A stretch of 64,000 nucleotides of DNA from positions 4,526,001 to 4,590,000 of the forward strand of contig NZ_JASTLB010000001.1 of NCBI RefSeq assembly GCF_030499535.1, in the 5' to 3' direction. Under the pieces are notes generated by a model, which was given only the letters and a program-made list of their open reading frames with translations, did not search any database and was not told the origin of the DNA. Position 1 is the first letter of the stretch. Each line of letters starts with the position of its first letter. A program made the translations under genes and the position numbers. The DNA comes from Streptomyces sp. TG1A-8 (GTDB lineage Bacteria > Actinomycetota > Actinomycetes > Streptomycetales > Streptomycetaceae). Positions 1 to 7,275 of the stretch are shown piece after piece.

Positions 1-262
1 GGCGACCAGTCCCTCCCCCGTCGGCAGCCCGCGCCCCGTCGGTAGCCCGCGCCCCTTCCCGACCGGCACCCCGCCGGACCCCTTTCCTCCCTCCCCGCCC
101 TCCCTCCCCTTCGCCCGGAAGACCGCGGAAGGGGGCGAGCGGGCCGGGGAACTCGCCGGCACCGGCCTCGGCCTCGGCCTCGCGCACGGACTCCCCGCCG
201 TCGCCGTCGCACTCGTCGTCGTCGGCGGCACCGCCTTCCTGCTCGCCCGCGGACGCCGATGA
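1..262 (+). CDS. C-terminal end of a membrane-anchored surface protein (partial)
   Basis: An open frame runs from the window edge to a TGA at 260-262 and gives about 86 residues. It starts with a Pro/Ser-rich, low-complexity stretch with a repeated VGSPRP-like unit, as in wall-spanning linkers. One hydrophobic helix follows (roughly the last 30 residues, with an AVALVVVGG core) and then a short basic tail, ARGRR. This is the C-terminal anchor layout of secreted Streptomyces proteins, including mycosin-type proteases. The catalytic or binding part lies outside the window, so the function cannot be named. Confidence 0.55.
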   Translation, partial: ATSPSPVGSPRPVGSPRPFPTGTPPDPFPPSPPSLPFARKTAEGGERAGELAGTGLGLGLAHGLPAVAVALVVVGGTAFLLARGRR

Positions 263-551
263 CCCGGCACCGAAGGCACGGGCACGGCGCCGAGCACCAC
301 GGCCGGGGCGCGCGCACCGGGCTTCCGGACGGGGCGGCCCGCGCCACCGGCCCGTACCGCACGGCGGGAGCGGCGGGACCTGCGGGAAGGCGTACGACCG
401 CACGCGCGGGCAGTGGTCCCGGCGGCGGGCCGGCGTCGGGAGCGGCCGGGTCCGGGCCCCGGGCCGGCCTGATTAGGCTGGTGGGCGTCGGCACGCCGTG
501 GTTCCGGCGCCCCCGCTCCTTGACCGCACGCACGCCAGGAGACGCACACAC

Positions 552-1331
552 ATGGCAGACCGCAAGCCCGTCGAGTCGTGGCTCACCGACATGGACGGCG
601 TCCTGATCCACGAAGGCGTCCCGATCCCCGGTGCCGACGCCTTCCTGAAGAAGCTGCGCAAGTTTGGACGGCCCTTCCTGGTCCTCACCAACAACTCCAT
701 CTACACCGCCCGCGACCTCCACGCCCGGCTGCGCCGGATGGGCCTGGACGTGCCGGTGGACAACATCTGGACCTCCGCCCTGGCCACCGCCCAGTTCCTG
801 GACGACCAGCGGCCCGGTGGCAGCGCCTACGTCATCGGCGAGGCCGGTCTGACCACCGCCCTGCACGACATCGGCTACGTCCTCACCGACCACGACCCCG
901 ACTTCGTGATCCTCGGCGAGACCCGCACCTACTCCTTCGAGGCCCTGACCAAGGCGGTCCGCCTGATCAACGACGGTGCCCGGTTCATCGCCACCAACCC
1001 CGACAACGTCGGCCCGTCCACCGAGGGCGACCTGCCCGCCACCGGCTCGGTCGCCGCGCTGATCACCGCCGCCACCGGCAAGAAGCCGTACTTCGTGGGC
1101 AAGCCCAACCCGCTGATGATGCGGGCCGGACTCAACGCGATCGGCGCCCACTCCGAGACCTCCGCGATGATCGGCGACCGCATGGACACCGACGTCCTGG
1201 CGGGTCTGGAGGCCGGCATGCGGACCTTCCTGGTGCTGAGCGGCGTCACCCGGCCCCAGGACGTCGACCGCCACCCCTTCCGCCCCTCCCAGGTCGTCGA
1301 CTCCATCGCGGACCTGGTCGACCTCGTCTGA
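552..1331 (+). CDS. HAD-superfamily (class IIA, NagD-like) sugar phosphatase
   Basis: This 259-aa cytoplasmic hydrolase resembles NagD phosphatases, which act on nucleotide or sugar phosphates. HAD motif I is TDMDGVL (D13 nucleophile, D15), motif II is LTNNS near residue 46, the motif III lysine is in FVGKPNP, and motif IV is IGDRMDTD. The large cap between motifs II and III fits class IIA, and the length is normal for the family. The ATG at 552 is chosen because AGGAG lies just upstream; an in-frame GTG at 498 would add 18 unconserved residues. The gene stands alone, with about 290 bp of GC-rich spacer upstream in which I see nothing. The natural substrate cannot be read from sequence. Confidence 0.85.
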   Translation: MADRKPVESWLTDMDGVLIHEGVPIPGADAFLKKLRKFGRPFLVLTNNSIYTARDLHARLRRMGLDVPVDNIWTSALATAQFLDDQRPGGSAYVIGEAGLTTALHDIGYVLTDHDPDFVILGETRTYSFEALTKAVRLINDGARFIATNPDNVGPSTEGDLPATGSVAALITAATGKKPYFVGKPNPLMMRAGLNAIGAHSETSAMIGDRMDTDVLAGLEAGMRTFLVLSGVTRPQDVDRHPFRPSQVVDSIADLVDLV

Positions 1332-1431
1332 GCGGGTGAACCCGGCCTCACCCGTTCGGGGCAGCGGGGCGTCTGCCGGGGATGCGGGGGCGCTCCGGAC
1401 GGGGGAGCCTCCGGATAACTGGAGGTTCACG

Positions 1432-2133
1432 ATGGGCTCACTTCGCCTCACTGTCTGTGCCGCGCTCCTCGCCGTCATCGCCCTCGCCCCGGCCGCCCGC
1501 GCGGCCGGGGCCGGCCACGGAGTCGCCGTGGCCCCGGCCCGCCCGACCCCGGGCACCGACGTGGCCCTGCGGGTGGACGGCTGCGCCGGGTCGCGGGGCA
1601 CCGCCGCCTCGGCCGCCTTCGTCGCCGACGCGAGGCTGACCGGCGCGGAGGGTGAGCTGTCCGGCGAGACCCGGGTGCGCTCCTCGCTCCCGCCGGGCAC
1701 CTACGAGGTGAGGATCGCCTGCGCCGATTCCGTGCTCACCGACCGGATCACCGTGGCGGCCACGGCGGCCGGTCACTTCGCGGCCCCCGACCGGAGCGGG
1801 CGGGGCGACCACGCGGCCCGGTCCGGGCAGGTGCACCGGTCCGGCGACGCGGCCCGGCCGGGGCGGGCGGACCCGTCCGGGCAGGTGGACCGGTCGGAAC
1901 GGGCCGGCCGCCCGGGACAGCGGCCCGCCGCCCCCGCCGTCCTGCCCGCCTCGTCGGCCTCACCCGTCGCCCCGGTCCGGGCGGGCGGGGGCGGCACCGC
2001 GCGCTTCGCCACCGTGGCCACCAGCGGGTCCGGTCCCGGAACCGTCCAGGCGGTGACCGGTCTGGCCCTCGCCGGGTCCGCCGCGGCCGCCGTCGGGCTG
2101 TTCACGGCCCGCCGGAGCCGTGAGGCGGACTGA
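1432..2133 (+). CDS. Secreted protein with C-terminal membrane anchor, next to a class F sortase
   Basis: This 233-aa protein starts at an ATG behind GGAGG. It has a signal peptide (about residues 1-24, ending PAARA), a beta-rich region of about 90 residues with three Cys, and a low-complexity middle rich in Arg, Gly, Ser and Asp with imperfect repeats of a GQVDRSERAGRPG-like unit. A C-terminal hydrophobic helix (LALAGSAAAAVGLF) and basic tail follow. The stop lies 5 nt before the sortase gene, so the two are almost certainly cotranscribed. It has no classical LPXTG motif. The role is unknown; pairing with a sortase suggests a surface protein, possibly a sortase client, but that is inference. 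Confidence 0.75.
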   Translation: MGSLRLTVCAALLAVIALAPAARAAGAGHGVAVAPARPTPGTDVALRVDGCAGSRGTAASAAFVADARLTGAEGELSGETRVRSSLPPGTYEVRIACADSVLTDRITVAATAAGHFAAPDRSGRGDHAARSGQVHRSGDAARPGRADPSGQVDRSERAGRPGQRPAAPAVLPASSASPVAPVRAGGGGTARFATVATSGSGPGTVQAVTGLALAGSAAAAVGLFTARRSREAD

Positions 2134-2138
2134 GCCGC

Positions 2139-2810
2139 ATGTCCGGCGACCACGGGCACACCTCCGGCACCGGCCGTCTCGTCACGGTCCTGGTCTGGAC
2201 GGTCCTGCTGCTCGGACTGTGGCTGTGGGGCCGCGGCGTGACCGGCGTGCCGCAGGGCCCGGCCGGGCCCGCCCCCGGCGACGCGGCCGGACCGGGCCGG
2301 ACCGCCGGGGCGGCCGGGCTGCCGCCCGCGGCCGGACCGCTGCGCGCGGCGGTGCCGCAGCGCATCGACATCCCCGGACTCGGGGTGCAGGCACCCGTGG
2401 TGGCGCGCGGGCTGGACGCCCGGGGCGCCGTCGACCCGCCGCCGCTCGACCAGCCGGGAGTGGTCGGCTGGTACGGCTCCGGCACCGCGCCCGGCGCGGC
2501 GGGGGTGGCGCTGATGGTGGGGCACGTCGACACCGCGACCCGGCCCGCCGTCTTCCACGGGGTCAGCGCCCTCGCGCCCGGCCAGAAGGTCCGGGTGGTG
2601 CGCTCGGACGGCACGGTCGCCGAGTTCACCGTCGACGACGTCCGCGTGCTGCCCCGCGACCGCTTCGACGCCCGGCAGGCCTACGGCCCCCGTGAACCGG
2701 GCCGCGCCGAACTCCGGCTGATCACCTGCGGCGGCACCTTCGACCGGACGACCCACAGCTACACGGCCAACGTGGTGGCCTCGGCCTACCTCACCGGCAC
2801 CGGCCGCTGA
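2139..2810 (+). CDS. Class F (actinobacterial) sortase
   Basis: This 223-aa transpeptidase-family protein has an N-terminal membrane helix (about 14-30), an Ala/Gly/Pro linker, and a sortase domain from about residue 72. The catalytic His is in VGHVDT (H129) and the nucleophile Cys in LITCGGTF (C197). R203, just after it, is a candidate for the conserved Arg, although its placement looks closer to the Cys than usual. Class F enzymes are common in Streptomyces and sit as class E/F accessory sortases rather than housekeeping class A. The gene follows the C-anchored secreted protein by 5 nt, which gives a likely partner. The stop is 12 bp from the convergent GntR gene. Confidence 0.85.
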   Translation: MSGDHGHTSGTGRLVTVLVWTVLLLGLWLWGRGVTGVPQGPAGPAPGDAAGPGRTAGAAGLPPAAGPLRAAVPQRIDIPGLGVQAPVVARGLDARGAVDPPPLDQPGVVGWYGSGTAPGAAGVALMVGHVDTATRPAVFHGVSALAPGQKVRVVRSDGTVAEFTVDDVRVLPRDRFDARQAYGPREPGRAELRLITCGGTFDRTTHSYTANVVASAYLTGTGR

Positions 2811-2822
2811 CAGCCGCCCGCG

Positions 2823-3521
2823 TCACCGTTCGGCGGGCTCGGGCGCGTCCGCGGCGGCCAGGCGCGCGCGGACGTTGCCGAAGTGGTCCCTCACGGCCCG
2901 CTCCGCCCGGACGGAATCACCGGAGCGGACCGCGTCCAGGATCTCCCGGTGCTGCCGGCAGGTGACCCGCGGGTCCTGGGGCACGTCCACCAGGTCCCGC
3001 TGGACGCGGTGGAAGGCGTCCCAGAACGCCTCCAGCACCTCGCTCAGCAGCACGTTGTCCAGCCCCCGGTAGAGGGTGGCGTGAAACGCGCGGTCGGTCT
3101 CGGCGAGGCCGGCCCCTTCGGCGGCCTCCTGCTCCATCCGCCGGACCAGGGCCGCCAGCTCCAGGAGGTCCGCCTCCGGCAGCCGCCCGGCCAGCCGCGA
3201 CACCAGTCCGGTCTCGACCGCCTCGCGCAGCTCCAGCAACTGCAGCAGGGAGTCCTCGCCGCGGTAGTGCCCGGCCACCGTGCGGAAGGCCAGGCCCTCG
3301 ATCATGGGGGCGAGCGACATCGGGCCGACGTACGTCCCGAACCCGTGCCGGATCTCCACGATCCCCATCGCCTGCAGCGCCTTCAGCGCCTCGCGCACCG
3401 AGTTCCGGCTGGCGCCGAGGAACTCCATCAGTTCGGGCTCGGTCGGCAGCGGGGCGCCCGAGGGCAGCCGGCGGTCGACGATGAGCTTCTTGATCCGCTC
3501 TTGGAGGTCACGGGCTGCCAT
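2823..3521 (-). CDS. FadR/FCD-type GntR-family transcriptional regulator
   Basis: This 232-aa regulator has an N-terminal winged helix (residues about 5-70, with LPTEPELMEFLGASRNSVRE as recognition region) and an all-helical FCD ligand domain (about 85-220). The metal-site residues are plausible: FHATLY, HREILDA and VRDHFGNV supply the usual His series. FCD proteins sense carboxylates and control sugar-acid or organic-acid genes. No enzyme gene is adjacent, so its target is unknown. The ATG at 3521 was chosen; the only longer start is a TTG 21 nt upstream. No ribosome binding site is evident before the ATG, so the message may be leaderless. Confidence 0.85.
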   Translation of the reverse strand: MAARDLQERIKKLIVDRRLPSGAPLPTEPELMEFLGASRNSVREALKALQAMGIVEIRHGFGTYVGPMSLAPMIEGLAFRTVAGHYRGEDSLLQLLELREAVETGLVSRLAGRLPEADLLELAALVRRMEQEAAEGAGLAETDRAFHATLYRGLDNVLLSEVLEAFWDAFHRVQRDLVDVPQDPRVTCRQHREILDAVRSGDSVRAERAVRDHFGNVRARLAAADAPEPAER

Positions 3522-3547
3522 GGCCAGAGGGTATCCGGCCAAACAGC

Positions 3548-3581
3548 GGAAAGGCCCCCCGCTCGCACGGGGGGCCTTTCC
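3548..3581. terminator. Perfect 13-bp hairpin between tRNA-Lys 1 and the GntR gene
   Basis: The arms at 3548-3560 and 3569-3581 are perfectly complementary (13 bp) with an 8-nt loop. The hairpin lies 7 nt beyond the 3' end of the minus-strand tRNA-Lys and upstream of the GntR gene, so it most likely ends the tRNA transcript. There is no U-tract, as is usual in Streptomyces. Confidence 0.75.
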
Positions 3582-3587
3582 GGTCGG

Positions 3588-3661
3588 TGCGCCGCCAGGG
3601 ACTCGAACCCCGGACCCGCTGATTAAGAGTCAGCTGCTCTAACCAACTGAGCTAGCGGCGC
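3588..3661 (-). tRNA. tRNA-Lys (anticodon CUU), copy 1
   Basis: This 74-nt cloverleaf reads on the minus strand. The 7-bp acceptor GCGCCGC/GCGGCGC is intact, the anticodon stem is GCTGA/TCAGC with loop CTCTTAA (anticodon CTT, decoding AAG), and the T-arm GGTTCGAGTCC is intact. The discriminator is A, and the 3' CCA is not encoded. By eye it is identical to the copies at 6210-6283 and 13852-13925. Confidence 0.95.
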
Positions 3662-3675
3662 CTGCTGACGACAGA

Positions 3676-3701
3676 ACTCTACCCGACCTCCGGGGGTGCT
3701 C
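3676..3701 (-). promoter_or_regulatory. Promoter of tRNA-Lys copy 1, GAGCAC-N14-TAGAGT
   Basis: On the minus strand a -10 hexamer TAGAGT (3676-3681) sits 14 nt before the tRNA 5' end. GAGCAC (3696-3701) lies exactly 14 nt upstream of it. The same pair with the same spacing precedes tRNA-Lys 2 and tRNA-His, which supports a shared function. The 14-nt spacing is short for a classical -35/-10 pair. Confidence 0.6.
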
Positions 3702-4123
3702 CGGACCGGCCCCGCCGGGACGCACCGCCGGGAGTGAGTCCCGTACGTCATTCGGACCGTCAGCATGCGCGCCCGCGGGACGGTTGGGAAACTGGCCGAC
3801 GTGCACACCCGCGGACACCCTCCCCCGACTGTGAGGCAGATCGCACGACCGCTGCGGCGGTCGGGGCGTCCGGGCCCGTGACCGGCGGCGGCCGCCCCGG
3901 CCGCGTCCGCCGGGGGCGGACGGGTCCCGGCCCGCTGCCCGGCCGCCGTGGCGGTCGCCCCGCGGCCCGGGGTGCGGCGGCCCGCGCATGACCCCCGGCG
4001 GTCGGGCGGACTGCCGCGAAGCGGGCCGTCGGGACCTCCCGGTGCGCCCGGGGCCGGCTGTTCGCCCGGCCGCCCCGCCCGTTCGGACCCTCGCGGACGC
4101 CCGCCCTCTCCCGCCCACTTGCG

Positions 4124-4216
4124 CCCACCCGTCCCCCCGCCCCACCCGTCCCCCCGCCCCACCCGTCCCCCCGCCCCACCCATCCCACCCGTCCCACTCA
4201 TCCCACCCGTCCCACT
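4124..4216. repeat. Pyrimidine-rich tandem repeats (17-mer x3, then 18-mer x2)
   Basis: Three exact 17-nt units (4124-4140, 4141-4157, 4158-4174; unit CCCACCCGTCCCCCCGC) are followed, after a partial unit, by two exact 18-nt units (CATCCCACCCGTCCCACT, 4181-4198 and 4199-4216). The tract ends 36 nt before the start codon of the SPFH gene. The rest of the 591-bp spacer 3662-4252 holds the tRNA-Lys 1 promoter and otherwise shows no gene to me. Confidence 0.85.
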
Positions 4217-4252
4217 GTCATGACGCGTCTGGCGCGGAGGCTGGAGGCACCC

Positions 4253-5437
4253 ATGAGCACGACCACGTCGCACACGCCCGCACAGGCGCCCGAACCCGAG
4301 GACCGTCCCGGCGACCATGCCGAGGGGACGGCGGGCAGCGCGGCCGCGGCCACGACCGCCCGTCCGGCCCGGCTGATCCAGAACGAGGTGACCACCAGGA
4401 TCCCCCTCCACCTGCTCTTCCGCGACGAGCCCGGCCCGGTGCCGGTCCCGCCGGGACCGGCCGTGGTGGGCCGCCGGCGGGGCACCGGCGAGCAGCTCCG
4501 CATCGCACGCCCCGCCCCCGCCCGCGGGCGCCCGCTGCCGGAGGCCGACCCGGAGCTGGAGGAGCGTGCGGCGCGGGTCCTGCCCGGGGCGGCCGGGGTG
4601 CTCGCCGGGGTGGGCGGCCTCGCCGGATGCCTGGCCGCCTCCTGGTGGGCCGGTGTGCTGCCGCCGTTCGCGACGCAGGCGCTGCGCCTGCCGGAGTACG
4701 CGGGCCCGGGGCTCGGTCCCGCGCAGTGGGCGGCCCTCGCCGGGACCGGGGCGCTCGGGCTGTTCGGGTTCGGTGGACTGGCCCGGGGGCGGACCGGGCG
4801 GGCCTGGGTGCTCGGTCTGTTCGGCGGGTACCGGGGGACGGTCCGGCGCACCGGCCTGCTCTGGGTGAACCCGTTGCTGCTGCGCCGTCCGGTCGACGTG
4901 CGGCTGCGGCACTGGCGCAGCGGGGTGCTGCCGGCGGCGGACGCCGACGGGGTGGCGCTGCGGGTGGCCGTGCTCGTGGTGTGGCGGGTGCGGGACACCG
5001 CGCGGGCCCTGCTCGGGATCGAGGGCCACGAGGGCTACCTGCGCGAGTGCGTGGAGGCGGCGCTGGCACGGGTGCCGGTGGGGCTGCCGGGCGGCGGGGC
5101 GGACGCGGCGGGGGACGCGCTGACCCGGCTGGTGGCGGCGGAGACGGCGCCGGCCGGCCTGGAGGTGTTCTCGGTGCAGCCGGTCCGGGTGGAGTACGCG
5201 CCCGAGGTCGCCGCCGCGGTGCACCGGCGCCGGATCGCCGCGCTGGACGCCCGGCGGCGGGCCTCCATGGTCACCTCGGTGGTGGACTCGGTGGAGGACA
5301 CGGTGACCCGGCTGACCATGCGCGGTCTGGTCGGGCTCGACGACTGCGAGCGCAAGGTCCTGGTCCGCGACCTGACGGTGGCGTTCTGCTCGGGGCGCGG
5401 GGAACCGGCCTGGGACTCCCCGGAACGGGACTCATGA
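4253..5437 (+). CDS. SPFH/band-7 domain membrane protein
   Basis: This 394-aa protein has a charged, disordered N-terminus (about 1-100). Two hydrophobic segments follow (about 105-130 and 160-178, the second including LGLFGFGGLARG), then an SPFH domain. Its diagnostic pieces are GLLWVNPLLLRRPVDVRLRH, a DADGVALRVAVLVVWRVRD strand pair, and the helical HRRRIAALDARRRAS segment. SPFH proteins (flotillin/stomatin type) form oligomeric membrane scaffolds. The ATG at 4253 has GGAGG 7 nt upstream; an earlier ATG at 4220 lacks one. The gene stands alone, with unusual tandem repeats in its upstream region. Confidence 0.8.
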   Translation: MSTTTSHTPAQAPEPEDRPGDHAEGTAGSAAAATTARPARLIQNEVTTRIPLHLLFRDEPGPVPVPPGPAVVGRRRGTGEQLRIARPAPARGRPLPEADPELEERAARVLPGAAGVLAGVGGLAGCLAASWWAGVLPPFATQALRLPEYAGPGLGPAQWAALAGTGALGLFGFGGLARGRTGRAWVLGLFGGYRGTVRRTGLLWVNPLLLRRPVDVRLRHWRSGVLPAADADGVALRVAVLVVWRVRDTARALLGIEGHEGYLRECVEAALARVPVGLPGGGADAAGDALTRLVAAETAPAGLEVFSVQPVRVEYAPEVAAAVHRRRIAALDARRRASMVTSVVDSVEDTVTRLTMRGLVGLDDCERKVLVRDLTVAFCSGRGEPAWDSPERDS

Positions 5438-5438
5438 T

Positions 5439-5490
5439 TGGTATGGACATGTTCAAGTGACGGCAATAATCTGAGCCTTGGTCTAGACCT
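5439..5490 (+). promoter_or_regulatory. DasR (dre)-type operator and chitinase-style 12-bp direct repeat
   Basis: TGGTCTAGACCT at 5479-5490 contains the perfect palindrome GGTCTAGACC and matches the DasR responsive element core, known to control chitin and GlcNAc genes in Streptomyces. A looser copy, TGGTATGGACAT, lies at 5439-5450. Pairs of such 12-bp direct repeats are known from Streptomyces chitinase promoters. The LPMO start codon is 53 nt downstream. The link to DasR is by sequence match only. Confidence 0.75.
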
Positions 5491-5543
5491 ACCTGCACAG
5501 CGCACGGCCACTGAACCTCCCCACGTTCTCCAGGAGCGGCAGC

Positions 5544-6149
5544 ATGCGCATCAAGACCAAGGCGTCCGCAGTCGTGCTGGGTGTGGTGACCGCCGGAGCG
5601 TTCGCGCTCTCCACCGGCGGCGCCAGCGGGCACGGCTACACCGACCTCCCCATCAGCAGGCAGAAGCTCTGCCAGAACGGCACCGTGGCGAACTGCGGCC
5701 AGATCCAGTGGGAGCCGCAGTCCGTCGAGGGTCCCAAGGGCTTCCCGGCCGCCGGCCCCGCCGACGGCCAGCTCTGCAACGGCGGCCTGGGCCAGTTCGC
5801 CCAGCTCAGCTCGCCGACCACCCCGTCCGGCGCGGCCTGGCCCACCACCAGGGTGACGGGCGGGCAGTCGTACACGTTCCGCTGGCAGTTCACCGCCATG
5901 CACGCCACGACCGACTTCAAGTACTACGTCACCAAGCAGGGCTGGAACCAGAACCACGCCCTGTCCCGCTCGGACCTCAACCTCACCCCGTTCCTGACGG
6001 TGCCCTACAACGGCCAGCGCCCGCCGGCCACCCTCAGCCACAGCGGCACGCTGCCGACCGGCCTGAGCGGTCACCACGTCATCCTCGCGGTGTGGACGAT
6101 CGCCGACACGGCCAACGCGTTCTACGCCTGCTCCGACGTCACCTTCTGA
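5544..6149 (+). CDS. AA10 lytic polysaccharide monooxygenase, chitin-active type
   Basis: This 201-aa secreted copper enzyme oxidatively cleaves crystalline chitin (or cellulose). The signal peptide (1-29) ends in ASG, leaving H30 as the mature N-terminus, which is the obligatory first His of the copper brace. H120 (in AMHATTDF) is the second, and F194 (NAFYACSDV) occupies the usual axial position. Three Cys in the first 80 mature residues and one near the C-terminus could form two disulfides. The length and lack of a carbohydrate-binding module match small chitin-binding AA10 proteins. GAGCGG precedes the ATG. A DasR-type box upstream and a bidirectional terminator downstream make it a monocistronic, chitin-inducible gene. 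Strict substrate preference cannot be read from sequence. Confidence 0.92.
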   Translation: MRIKTKASAVVLGVVTAGAFALSTGGASGHGYTDLPISRQKLCQNGTVANCGQIQWEPQSVEGPKGFPAAGPADGQLCNGGLGQFAQLSSPTTPSGAAWPTTRVTGGQSYTFRWQFTAMHATTDFKYYVTKQGWNQNHALSRSDLNLTPFLTVPYNGQRPPATLSHSGTLPTGLSGHHVILAVWTIADTANAFYACSDVTF

Positions 6150-6174
6150 CCCGGCGGCAGGGTCCGCGCACGCC

Positions 6175-6205
6175 GAAGGGCCCCTCGCCGCGCGAGGGGC
6201 CCTTC
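6175..6205. terminator. Perfect 13-bp bidirectional hairpin after the LPMO gene
   Basis: The arms at 6175-6187 and 6193-6205 are perfectly complementary with a 5-nt loop. The hairpin lies between the LPMO stop (6149) and the 3' end of the convergent tRNA-Lys copy 2 (6210), so it can serve both transcripts. Confidence 0.8.
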
Positions 6206-6209
6206 ACGG

Positions 6210-6283
6210 TGCGCCGCCAGGGACTCGAACCCCGGACCCGCTGATTAAGAGTCAGCTGCTCTAACCAACTGAGCTAGCGGCGC
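6210..6283 (-). tRNA. tRNA-Lys (anticodon CUU), copy 2
   Basis: The 74-nt sequence is identical to copies 1 and 3, with the same CTT anticodon loop and acceptor GCGCCGC/GCGGCGC, and CCA is not encoded. Its leader is longer than that of copy 1: the putative -10 is 42 nt upstream of the mature 5' end. Confidence 0.95.
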
Positions 6284-6325
6284 ATGACTCCCGCCGCCCG
6301 CTTCCCGCGGTCGGCGACGAGGAAA

Positions 6326-6351
6326 ATACTACCTGGCCCGCGGGGGTGCTC
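6326..6351 (-). promoter_or_regulatory. Promoter of tRNA-Lys copy 2, GAGCAC-N14-TAGTAT
   Basis: On the minus strand TAGTAT (6326-6331) lies 14 nt downstream of GAGCAC (6346-6351). Spacing and hexamers match those before tRNA-Lys 1 and tRNA-His, although the leaders between -10 and tRNA differ. Confidence 0.6.
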
Positions 6352-6379
6352 CTGACCACCGGGACCGCCGACGGGCCCG

Positions 6380-7138
6380 TTAGAGCGTCAGGGACAGCAG
6401 GACCGGTGCCGCGCTCCGGTTGAGGGCGTCGGCGGCCCGCTCCAGCCGGTGGGCGTGCTCCACCGGGAGCGACAGGGCCAGGCAGCCCACCGCCGAACCC
6501 GCCCTGATCGGCACGGCCGCGCAGACCGTGCCCACCGCGTACTCCTGGAGGTCCAGCACGGGCGCCGTCGGCGGCTGGGACTCCAGGCGGGACAGCAGCA
6601 GCTTGTCGCTGGTGATGGTGTGCGAGGTGAGGCGGGCCATCCGGTGCCGTGCGAGGTGGTCGCGGCGGGCTTTGGGGTCCAGCTGGGTCAGCAGGCTCTT
6701 GCCGACGGCGGTGGCGTGGGCGGAGCAGCGGAAGTCGACCCACTCGTTGACCGCCGGGGTGGCCGGGCCGGCGGCGTACTGGGTGACGCGGACCTCGCCG
6801 TCCACGTACCGGCTCATGTAGACGGCCGCGCCCACCGCGTCGCGCAGCCGGTCCAGGGTGCGCTGGAGCTTGTCCCGCAGGGCCCGCTCGCGGTCGTGCG
6901 CGGAGGTGAGGCGGCGCAGGCTCTCGCCGGTGACGTACGCCCCGTCGCTGATCTGCTCGACGTAGCCCTCGCGGCGCAGCATGCGCAGCAGGACGGTGAG
7001 CCGCTCGGGCTCCAGGCCGGTGCGGCGGCCCAGCTCGGTGGCGGTGACGCCGCCGGGGTGACGGGCCACGGTCTCCAGCACGCGCAGCGCGTCCTGGGCG
7101 GAGTGGTCGTGGGCGGTCGGCTCGTGCATCAGCGCCAC
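6380..7138 (-). CDS. IclR-family transcriptional regulator
   Basis: This 252-aa regulator has an N-terminal winged helix (about 12-70, with ALRVLETVARHPGGVTATEL) and a C-terminal IclR effector domain (about 85-250, with FRCSAHATAVGKSLL as the conserved core). IclR proteins respond to small carboxylates or aromatic acids. The GTG at 7138 is chosen because AGGGGG lies 5 nt upstream; the ATG three codons later is possible. The gene is in the same orientation as the 2-hydroxyacid dehydrogenase, which ends 137 bp upstream, so it could regulate that gene, but no operator is visible. Confidence 0.85.
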   Translation of the reverse strand: MALMHEPTAHDHSAQDALRVLETVARHPGGVTATELGRRTGLEPERLTVLLRMLRREGYVEQISDGAYVTGESLRRLTSAHDRERALRDKLQRTLDRLRDAVGAAVYMSRYVDGEVRVTQYAAGPATPAVNEWVDFRCSAHATAVGKSLLTQLDPKARRDHLARHRMARLTSHTITSDKLLLSRLESQPPTAPVLDLQEYAVGTVCAAVPIRAGSAVGCLALSLPVEHAHRLERAADALNRSAAPVLLSLTL

Positions 7139-7275
7139 GGTTTCCCCCTGCGCTCGCTGTCTTGGCCGCGAAGTCCGGTCGGCGGATCGGTCCCACGGTA
7201 CTGGGCGGGGCGCCGCCGCGGAGGGTGTGTTGACAAGAAGGTGACCGCCCGGTAGCGCGTCGGCCGGCCCGTTCG

